From DMER64 sp049652385 (GTDB lineage Bacteria > Bacteroidota > Bacteroidia > Bacteroidales > UBA932): a DNA stretch of 64,000 nucleotides. A program made the translations under genes and the position numbers. The stretch is taken from the NCBI GenBank assembly GCA_049652385.1, contig JBASDX010000004.1, forward strand, positions 62,001-126,000, in the 5' to 3' direction. This document shows positions 58,501 to 64,000 of this stretch, in pieces. Each line of letters begins with the position of its first letter. The stretch's first letter is position 1. The notes below the pieces were generated by a model. It had not been told where the DNA came from. It made no database searches and was given only the letters and a program-made list of their open reading frames with translations.

Positions 58501-58551
58501 ACCTTCCCGGCTGTTCGTACCGTTACATTAGGTTTGGAAATTTCATTATAA
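55510..58551 (+). CDS. SusC/RagA-family TonB-linked outer membrane transporter
   Basis: 1013 residues. Signal peptide LLLLCTLTVFTLHMNAQ, carboxypeptidase-like domain (about 24-100; VTGKVTDASDGSPIPFASV, GMYSISNVPADGTLIFSSIGY), TonB-box-like LDQVLVVAYG, plug (GAVPGVQITQKSG, IRIRGFGSFNAGNDPLYVID, AAASSLYGSRASNGVILIT) and a barrel of about 800 residues ending in RTVTLGLEISL. With the SusD lipoprotein it imports a glycan or peptide. No glycoside hydrolase or regulator genes adjoin, so the substrate is unknown. Confidence 0.95.
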   Translation: MLKRALLLLCTLTVFTLHMNAQVKVTGKVTDASDGSPIPFASVIIKGTVTGVSADLNGMYSISNVPADGTLIFSSIGYETYEVTVNNRAEINVSLAQQAVGLDQVLVVAYGTTTKGSYSGSATQLRQEGFKDVPVISFEQAITGAVPGVQITQKSGQPGSLPEIRIRGFGSFNAGNDPLYVIDGVPATSGDWGSENIYTSAMNFLNPSDIESITILKDAAASSLYGSRASNGVILITTKKGRAGKVVTSFKSSVGFSYFAMNNYPQVTEAEQEELVREAWTNYGTDNPAQWQSFGTLDNYVKAQVEKYFPSRKNDLIYVKWEDELFRTAVSQNYELSLSGGNEKSKVYASVAYNDDKGINKIQYLRRYTAHINAEHTLNNYLKVGASFQFSDQMQSGHQDGQAKDNVFYLWKAHLTPRWPFKYADGSYWQEFYAAGSTRVNPVPQFHLQINDATQMRTILKGWAELSITKDLKIKSIVSKDYLKMHDRFNWLYGHINFTAYGQGYASDRYRFVDKMVSSTVATYYKSLKQHNFSLMAGWEAERDEFLYTRLAKIDFSNFGATESALATNYQAGFTYRSLSNLLSFISNFTYDFDSRYYIAASYRRDGSSRLGPDTRWGDFWSVSGSWRISNERFMSNVLWINDLRIRGSYGTSGNLPSDRFGYMATFAYGIYGTEAAGYPNNLANKDLTWEKNHNWNIGLDARLFDMVDIVAEYYNKKTLDLLLNATVPSTTGFSSALRNIGSMENKGVELSLNVDIIKRKEMTLQAGVNWATLKNTVLALSEEGEQIVSRPHIRKAGYSMYQFYTREYYGVDPQTGLPRYYSNAKLADGTLDKTLVNRAQASSAILEGMTAIPKGFGGFNILFSYKSLSATMSWVYKYGHYVWDDGTDTLHDDGYNSYTNISKDQLKRWQKPGDITHVPRRVAGNTHGGYYDSSRAIHKGDYMRLKNLTVSWNLPQNLLSRVRITNARVYVSGHNLLTFTGLDFDPEVHASGYYNFTFPAVRTVTLGLEISL

Positions 58552-58569
58552 TCAAAACATGCTGTTATT

Positions 58570-60030
58570 ATGAAAAGATATATTTTTAGTATACTGTGGG
58601 TTGTGGCAGGATTCTTTATGGTAGTATCCTGTAAAGGATTTCTTGATACCGAACCAACCGACAAAGTAGTTGCGGAAACAGCTATGAAGACCCTCTACGA
58701 CGCCAACGTAGCAGTCAACGGACTTTATAAAGACATAAAATACCAGGACTATTACGGAGGTATGATACAACTCTTGGGAGACCAAAGAGGTGACAACATT
58801 CAACCCCGCCTGATGAGTACCGGATGGGTCCAGGTCTATTCCTTGGGATACGATGCAGAAGCCACTACGTATTTTTCGCTTTGGACACGGTGTTACGAGG
58901 CCATTATGCGTTGTAATACGCTGATAGAAAACCTGGATAAACTGGAAGCAGCCTCTGCCGCAGATATTGCCAAGAAAAAAGACTATCTGGGCCAGGCTTA
59001 TGCTGTACGGGCACTTGTTTATTTTGACCTGGCCCGTTGTTACGGATATCCCTATATGAAAGACCAGGGAGCTTCTCTGGGTGCCGTACTCATAACAGAA
59101 CTCCTGGGACCTTCCGAATCTAAAAAACCCAGAAGTACCGTAGCCGATACGTACAAATTGGTTTTAGAAGATCTTGATAAGGCTTTGCCGTTGCTTTCCA
59201 AACTAAGAAACACAGGCCATTTCAATTACTGGGCTGCCAAAATGCTGCAAGCCAGAGTGAATCTGTACAAAGGCGACTGGGACAAAGCGTACGATGCCGC
59301 CAAAGAAGTCATCGACCAATCTCCTTATCAATTGGTTTCCAGAGATCAATACGTTAATTACTGGAAAGAAGAAGGTGCAGCCGAAACCATTCTGGAATTG
59401 TTTGTTTCTGCGCAATCCGGCATAGATGCAGACGGAGGATATGTATCGTACTGGCACAACTTGTGGCACGGAGCTCCTTCAGCAGGCGCTACCCTGATTC
59501 CCACTACCAGTTGGGTCAATTTGATAAACAGTGAACCGGGAGACATCAGGGCACAATTTGTCAGGTACGATTCCCAATACGACACCTCCTCTCCCTGGTT
59601 TGCCAAATTCCCCGGGAACGGAGGTACCAATTTCCGGTACAACAATCCCAAGATATTCCGATTGGCAGAAGCCTATCTGATTGCAGCAGAAGCGGCCCTC
59701 AAAGGCAAGGGCGGCGTGACTATGGCCAGCAATTATCTGAATATCATACGTAAAAGAGCTAATCCATCTGTAGCAGATGTAGTTGCAACCGATGATCTGG
59801 TGCAAATTGAACGTCGTAAAGAATTGGTTGGCGAAGGTCACCGGTTCTTTGACCAAATGCGCCTGGGCAATAAGATTATACGTCTGGACGGTGACGGATT
59901 CAATTTTGCTGAATCGATTGGGTGCCCGGGAACCATTGACTGGGGTTATTTCAAAGTAGTGCTTCCTATTTCACATACGGAAAGGAAGTTCTATCCGGAG
60001 CTCCAGCAAAATCCGGGTTATACGCAATAA
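58570..60030 (+). CDS. SusD/RagB-family outer membrane lipoprotein
   Basis: 486 residues. Lipoprotein signal SILWVVAGFFMVVSCKGFLD with the Cys about residue 21, followed by LDTEPTDKV, the usual start. TPR-like helices (YAVRALVYFDLARCYGYP; FNYWAAKMLQARVNLYKGDWDKA) and the C-terminal RLAEAYLIAAEAALKG and ERRKELVGEGHRFFDQMR are typical. It lids the SusC channel at the cell surface and binds substrate. 18 bp after susC. Confidence 0.95.
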   Translation: MKRYIFSILWVVAGFFMVVSCKGFLDTEPTDKVVAETAMKTLYDANVAVNGLYKDIKYQDYYGGMIQLLGDQRGDNIQPRLMSTGWVQVYSLGYDAEATTYFSLWTRCYEAIMRCNTLIENLDKLEAASAADIAKKKDYLGQAYAVRALVYFDLARCYGYPYMKDQGASLGAVLITELLGPSESKKPRSTVADTYKLVLEDLDKALPLLSKLRNTGHFNYWAAKMLQARVNLYKGDWDKAYDAAKEVIDQSPYQLVSRDQYVNYWKEEGAAETILELFVSAQSGIDADGGYVSYWHNLWHGAPSAGATLIPTTSWVNLINSEPGDIRAQFVRYDSQYDTSSPWFAKFPGNGGTNFRYNNPKIFRLAEAYLIAAEAALKGKGGVTMASNYLNIIRKRANPSVADVVATDDLVQIERRKELVGEGHRFFDQMRLGNKIIRLDGDGFNFAESIGCPGTIDWGYFKVVLPISHTERKFYPELQQNPGYTQ

Positions 60031-60048
60031 CGACCCCCATAGATAGCA

Positions 60049-60083
60049 TAAAAAAAACAGCTGCTCGTCAGCTGTTTTTTTTT
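60049..60083 (+). terminator. Terminator of the susCD operon
   Basis: ACAGCTG/CAGCTGT stem with loop CTCGT (60057-60075) and T-run to 60083. A-run on the other side makes it work for the leftward tRNA-Leu too. Confidence 0.85.
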
Positions 60084-60084
60084 G

Positions 60085-60168
<84 letters not shown>

Positions 60169-60212
60169 TAACGTACGCTTTTTTTGTTCAGAGGGGCAAA
60201 GATATACAAAAA

Positions 60213-60986
60213 CTAAAACATGGCAAGGTCTTGGCCAAAGATATCTTTCAGCAAGTTGTTGGCCAAGCGGCTGGCGCCTATGCGAAACAGGGATGGGTTG
60301 AGCCACTGAGGCCCTAAGATTTCTTCTACAATGTGGTAATATTCAAGGGCTTGTTCTGTGGTGGCAATGCCTCCGGCCGGTTTAAAGCCTGTTTTCTTAC
60401 CCGTTTGCTCATAGTACTGGCCAATACATTGGCACATGATGCGTGCCGCAAAAGGCGTGGCGGCCGGTTCCAGCTTGCCGGTAGAGGTTTTAATAAAATC
60501 GGCTCCGTTTTCCATGGCCAGGAAAGAGGCCTTGCGGATGTGTTCTTCCGTTTTCAGGGCCCCCGTTTCCAGAATGACTTTCAGGTGTGTTGCAGCACCT
60601 ATGACCCTTCTTACCCCCCGGATGGCTGCGGCTGCTTTGTCATATTCTCCGGCCAGGAAATGGTGCAGCGGCAGGACCATATCTATTTCATCGGCTCCTT
60701 GCTCTACGCACAAGGCACACTCCTTTTCCATAATGTGCGGAAAAGTTTGGGCTGCCGGAAATCCGCCACCTACGGCCGCTATCTTCACCCCATCTACGCG
60801 CAACGTCTCTTTTACGGCTGTTATGAGTGTAGGATATACGCAAATGGCCGCTACCGGGGGCATATTGGGGTATGTCCGTGCAAAACGGTTTACGTTTTCT
60901 GCAAACAATCTTCCGCGCGCCCGGGTGTCGGTGGCGTTTAACGTAGTCAAATCAATACAAGAGAAACATTGTGTGAGTTTGTCCAT
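60213..60986 (-). CDS. deoC: Deoxyribose-phosphate aldolase
   Basis: 257 residues, class I aldolase. Schiff-base lysine in DFIKTSTGKLEPAATP, second lysine in GFKPAGGIATTEQAL, acidic site in ADEIDMVLPL. It splits 2-deoxyribose-5-phosphate to acetaldehyde and glyceraldehyde-3-phosphate. Linked here with dtd; purine nucleoside phosphorylase at 30.5 kb can supply its substrate via phosphopentomutase. Confidence 0.93.
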   Translation of the reverse strand: MDKLTQCFSCIDLTTLNATDTRARGRLFAENVNRFARTYPNMPPVAAICVYPTLITAVKETLRVDGVKIAAVGGGFPAAQTFPHIMEKECALCVEQGADEIDMVLPLHHFLAGEYDKAAAAIRGVRRVIGAATHLKVILETGALKTEEHIRKASFLAMENGADFIKTSTGKLEPAATPFAARIMCQCIGQYYEQTGKKTGFKPAGGIATTEQALEYYHIVEEILGPQWLNPSLFRIGASRLANNLLKDIFGQDLAMF

Positions 60987-61003
60987 AGGTATACGTTTTG
61001 GTG

Positions 61004-61456
61004 TTATTCACGTATTTTACTGTCAATGATAATGGTTACGGGGCCGTCGTTAACCAGTTCCACGTCCATTTCTGCCCCAAAGACACCGGTCTGTACCGGG
61101 CTGCGGAGGTGTTCCTGCAGCAGGCGGCAGAAGGTATCATACAAGGGAATGGCTGTCTGCGGTACGGCGGCTTTTATGTAAGAGGGCCTGTTTCCTTTGC
61201 GGGTCGAGGCGTGGAGCGTAAATTGGCTGACCACCAGCAACTCGCCTTGTACCTGCCCGATGGACAGGTTCATAACGCCATGTGCATCGTCAAAAACCCT
61301 GAGGTTGATCACCTTGCGTACCATCCATTCCAGGTCTTCAGTAGTGTCGGCTTCTTCAAAACCGGCCAAAATAAGCAATCCCTGCCCTATTTGGCTGTGG
61401 GAAGTACCGTCTATACGAACGGCCGCTTTTTTTACACGTTGTACGACAATCCTCAT
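61004..61456 (-). CDS. dtd: D-aminoacyl-tRNA deacylase
   Basis: 150 residues, full length. MRIVVQRVKKAAVRIDG at the start, catalytic SQFTLHASTRKGNRPSY and the Gly-Pro motif in VNDGPVTIIID at the C-terminus. It removes D-amino acids (and Gly from tRNA-Ala) from tRNA as a dimer. Ends 17 bp before deoC. Confidence 0.95.
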   Translation of the reverse strand: MRIVVQRVKKAAVRIDGTSHSQIGQGLLILAGFEEADTTEDLEWMVRKVINLRVFDDAHGVMNLSIGQVQGELLVVSQFTLHASTRKGNRPSYIKAAVPQTAIPLYDTFCRLLQEHLRSPVQTGVFGAEMDVELVNDGPVTIIIDSKIRE

Positions 61457-61466
61457 ATTGTATGTA

Positions 61467-62258
61467 TTATTCGCCCATCAGCACACGTATGCCTTTGGCT
61501 TCCAAACGGGCGGCTATGTCGTGCAATTTTCCCGGGGGACATTTTTCCAGATCTTCGGCCGGAGTCTTTCTGTCGAGCGTATACACCATAACCCTCCAGG
61601 GTTTGAGGTCCTCTACCAAAGCAAACCAGGCATCCAGTTCCTCCGGTGTGGTGTTGTCTATGACGATTCCTTCAAAGGTGCCTCTGAAAAACAATGTCTG
61701 CAAGGTAAAATCTCCTTTGAATTTCTTCAGGTACTCTACTGTTTTGGCAACGGTATATCCGCGTTGCGGACGGTTGATCAGTTGTACCGTCTCTTCGAGC
61801 GCGCTGTCCAATTTCATAAACCTGGCGTCCGCCATCATCAAGGTCTCAAAAACCCCGGGCCTGTCCAGCGTTCCGGAATTGGAGAACACGCATACTTTTA
61901 CCCCGGGCATCCATTTATCCCGGATGGCCAAAGTACCTCTCATAATCTCCGGAAATTCAGGGTGTAATGTAGGCTCGCCGTTACCGGAAAACGAAACCAC
62001 ATGGGGAAGGGTGCCCTGCCGGACCAAAGCTTCTATCCGTTCTTCCAGGGTATGCAGTATGTCTTGGGCACTTAATAAACGAGCTCTTGCTCGTTCTTTG
62101 TCATACGGTACGGGATTCCAGCCGCATTCACAATAGATGCAATCAAAATTACACAACTTCCTTTCTACCGGCAGTAGGTTGATGCCCAAACTTGTGCCCA
62201 GCCTTCTGCTGGTTACCGGGCCGTATACGATATCTCTTCTTCTGCACTTGAGTTCCAT
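61467..62258 (-). CDS. Radical SAM protein
   Basis: 263 residues. GPVTSRRLGTSLGINLLP followed by the cluster motif CNFDCIYCECGWNP (CxxxCxxC) and the SAM-binding SGNGEPTLHP. No SPASM domain cysteines. Members of this group occur near translation or modification genes; the reaction is unknown. Located between dtd and the DUF4296 lipoprotein. Confidence 0.85.
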   Translation of the reverse strand: MELKCRRRDIVYGPVTSRRLGTSLGINLLPVERKLCNFDCIYCECGWNPVPYDKERARARLLSAQDILHTLEERIEALVRQGTLPHVVSFSGNGEPTLHPEFPEIMRGTLAIRDKWMPGVKVCVFSNSGTLDRPGVFETLMMADARFMKLDSALEETVQLINRPQRGYTVAKTVEYLKKFKGDFTLQTLFFRGTFEGIVIDNTTPEELDAWFALVEDLKPWRVMVYTLDRKTPAEDLEKCPPGKLHDIAARLEAKGIRVLMGE

Positions 62259-62261
62259 AAT

Positions 62262-62984
62262 TCAATCCAAAACCATTTCTTCCATCTCCTGCGCCGTATC
62301 ATCTACATGCAATCGCAACCTTTTATGATCAGACAGACCGGGCAGATCTTTGCTTATATACGTACGCGGCTTCCTTCCTTGGATGTGTACAGACTCTTCC
62401 AGGAAAGGAGGAATGTCGCCCGGTCCCCGGGGTTCTTCCCATACAGGCAGCACCCGCAGGTAAGGAGCCTGATAATCGGGTTCAAGCAACGAAAAAGTAT
62501 CTTTTTTAGTAATGGAAAGCAGCTTCGTAAGACATTGTTTTTGAACCATGGAGCGTCTGTCCGTCAACGTATCTTTCAACCAGTTGTTGTAGCTGTCTAT
62601 ATAAGTTTGCTGCTTGTTCAGGTATTCCTGCTTTTTGGTATATGCCTTTCTTTCTTCATTCAAGGATGTACGCAATCGGGACAGGAGCGATTTAAAACGG
62701 GAAGGACGTCGTGTGTAATAATCTACGGTTACCAGAAACTCCTGCTGCGTATAGCCGTGTTTTTCCAAAACAGGAGGATACACCAACAAGGAATCTGCCA
62801 TGCGGCTTAATTCACCGTCGCGCTCCAGTATAAGATCTGTCATAAATAAATCCCTAAGGATCCATTGAAAATCATCCCCGGGGATTTTCTTGACCTTGAT
62901 ATGACAAGATACAGCCGTCACCATAAGAACGGCTGCACAGCACAACCACAAGACTCTTTTTACAAAACGAGCTTTCGTTTTCAT
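62262..62984 (-). CDS. DUF4296 lipoprotein
   Basis: 240 residues. Signal VLWLCCAAVLMVTAVSCH with the lipobox Cys. Then FQWILRDLFMTDLILE, the DUF4296 N-terminal helix, and VLEKHGYTQQEFLVTVDYYTRRP. A basic and polar C-terminal half (YLNKQQTYIDSYNNWL) is helical. Function unknown; Bacteroidetes-specific. The ATG at 62984 was chosen because a promoter box covers upstream codons. Confidence 0.75.
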   Translation of the reverse strand: MKTKARFVKRVLWLCCAAVLMVTAVSCHIKVKKIPGDDFQWILRDLFMTDLILERDGELSRMADSLLVYPPVLEKHGYTQQEFLVTVDYYTRRPSRFKSLLSRLRTSLNEERKAYTKKQEYLNKQQTYIDSYNNWLKDTLTDRRSMVQKQCLTKLLSITKKDTFSLLEPDYQAPYLRVLPVWEEPRGPGDIPPFLEESVHIQGRKPRTYISKDLPGLSDHKRLRLHVDDTAQEMEEMVLD

Positions 62985-62990
62985 TACCTG

Positions 62991-62998
62991 CAAAGGTA
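62991..62998 (-). promoter_or_regulatory. -7 box before the DUF4296 gene, nearly leaderless
   Basis: TACCTTTG on the leftward strand ends 6 bp before the ATG at 62984. This is the second such case in the window. Confidence 0.45.
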
Positions 62999-63020
62999 AA
63001 GAAAACGCTTTACATAGTAA

Positions 63021-64000
63021 TCAATCCAGGGTAAATACCCAGGCTGTTTGTGGCGGAACGTAAGCCGGATCGCCTACTGTTATCTTTACTCCGGTCAATA
63101 CTTCCGTACCTTTGACGGCCGTTCCCAGACCTTCTGCATATTTGTTCCAGTCCAGGGCTACCGGTTGTTTGCTGTTGTTGACCACTACCATCAGGCGCTC
63201 CGTGTCCGCTATACGGAAATACACGTACGTGTTTTCCACCATATTGGGCAGATAATGAATCATCTTCCCGTGGGCAACGGCTTGCGAAGTCTTACGCCAG
63301 GTCAGTAAAGCGGATATGTAATCGTACATATCCTCTTCTTCCGGGCTTCTGCCCTCTTTTGTAAGCACGCGCCGAGGAAGGATGACGCGTTCTTCTCCGT
63401 GCCCCAGGCGTTTAGGATCTTTTGCCGTGAGTAATACTTCTGTACCGGCATAAATTTGAGGAATGCCCCTGAGCGTAGCCAGCAGTACGTAGGCCATTTT
63501 CAATTTCACGGGATTGCGGTCCATGAGCTCGTACATGCGGTTGGTGTCGTGGTTTTCACCGAATATGAGCAGTTCGTACGGATTCTTGTAGACAAAATCG
63601 TGCGATAATATGTTGTAAATGCGTACCATACCGGCTCCCCATCCAATGTTCGTGTCTTCCCGCAACGCACGGAAGATTTCTCCGGTCAGCGGAAAGTCCA
63701 TGACGGTAGGTCCGCCGGGATACGGTCCGCGTTCCCAATAGGCAATCTGCTGCGGATGGGGGTACCAGCACTCGGCCAGCACCGTAGCGTTGGGGTATTC
63801 TTTGCGCAAAGCCGCCGAATACGCCCCCATGGCTTCCTTGTTGGAATAAGGATACGTATCTACCCGTACGCCGGCCAGTCCGGCGTATTCCATCCACCAT
63901 ACGGCCACCTGGATAAAATATTGCAGCACAAAGGGATTCTCCAGATTCATATCGGGCATGGAGGTGTCAAACCAGCCATCGGTACACAAATTCCTGTCAT
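63021..64000 (-). CDS. GH13 alpha-amylase-family enzyme (SusA/neopullulanase-like), C-terminal part
   Basis: The frame is open to the right edge; 326 residues of the C-terminal part are visible. LAGVRVDTYPYSNKEAMG holds the nucleophile Asp (region II), VLAECWYP the acid Glu (region III) and IFGENHDTNRMYEL the third Asp (region IV). CTDGWFDTSMPDMNLENP upstream is typical of cyclomaltodextrinase/neopullulanase (SusA) enzymes. A beta-sandwich C-terminal domain follows (YFRIADTERLMVVVNNS). It cleaves alpha-1,4 glucans, probably in the periplasm. The signal peptide is outside the window. Confidence 0.88.
   Translation of the reverse strand, partial: DRNLCTDGWFDTSMPDMNLENPFVLQYFIQVAVWWMEYAGLAGVRVDTYPYSNKEAMGAYSAALRKEYPNATVLAECWYPHPQQIAYWERGPYPGGPTVMDFPLTGEIFRALREDTNIGWGAGMVRIYNILSHDFVYKNPYELLIFGENHDTNRMYELMDRNPVKLKMAYVLLATLRGIPQIYAGTEVLLTAKDPKRLGHGEERVILPRRVLTKEGRSPEEEDMYDYISALLTWRKTSQAVAHGKMIHYLPNMVENTYVYFRIADTERLMVVVNNSKQPVALDWNKYAEGLGTAVKGTEVLTGVKITVGDPAYVPPQTAWVFTLD

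Overview
The window looks like a chromosome segment of a Bacteroidota bacterium, most likely order Bacteroidales. Evidence: a SusC/SusD pair, a TonB-dependent receptor under a TPP riboswitch, many promoters of the Bacteroides type (TAnnTTTG at -7 with TTTG/TTG about 20 bp upstream), a class A RNase P RNA, DUF5606, DUF4296, DUF6340 and PUR-type small proteins, and the nusB-yajC-ybbR-coaE gene order. There are three tRNAs (Lys, Cys, Leu), no rRNA and no CRISPR array.

Layout. 0-4.9 kb: a leftward operon (PqqD-like, nucleotidyltransferase, ABC exporter, HPr-kinase-like, S24/S26 peptidase running off the edge) that resembles a peptide maturation and export locus. 4.8-6 kb: a REP-associated tyrosine transposase (RAYT) between two copies of a palindromic element. 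6-9.6 kb: repeat-rich DNA, a frameshifted Sel1-repeat gene, a TrkH potassium transporter and a decayed gene. 10.2-14.5 kb: a complete diversity-generating retroelement (DGR). 14.5-17.1 kb: an IS3 element, a truncated integrase and tRNA-Lys. 17.2-20 kb: convergent cutC and an acyltransferase, both carrying large low-complexity insertions and sharing a palindromic element at their 3' ends. 20-64 kb: mostly ordinary core genes.

Central system. The DGR has every expected part on one strand: a fimbrillin-like lipoprotein ending in a FISUMP (C-type-lectin-type) domain, Avd, a template repeat (TR) and a reverse transcriptase. TR (11852-12048) and the variable repeat VR (12608-12804) align over 197 bp without gaps. 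I count 38 differences, and every one falls at an adenine of the coding-strand TR. That is the signature of adenine-specific mutagenic retrohoming, so this cell diversifies a surface ligand-binding protein.

Core part. KS-like pair, patatin-BamA protein, CNNM/CBS protein, DedA, threonine synthase, dicarboxylate/amino-acid symporter, a carboxylase subunit without its biotin lysine, purine nucleoside phosphorylase with an amidohydrolase, a thiamine uptake operon, glutaminyl cyclase, pyrG, rnpB, fabG, rimO, the nusB operon, an aminotransferase, a degenerate glutamine-synthetase-III-like protein, purM, an exonuclease/GAF fusion, cytochrome c maturation genes next to a three-heme protein, purD, susCD with a possible leader attenuator, deoC, dtd, a radical SAM protein and a SusA-like GH13 enzyme cut by the right edge.

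All calls rest on reading the sequence and recalled family knowledge. No database search or folding program was run.
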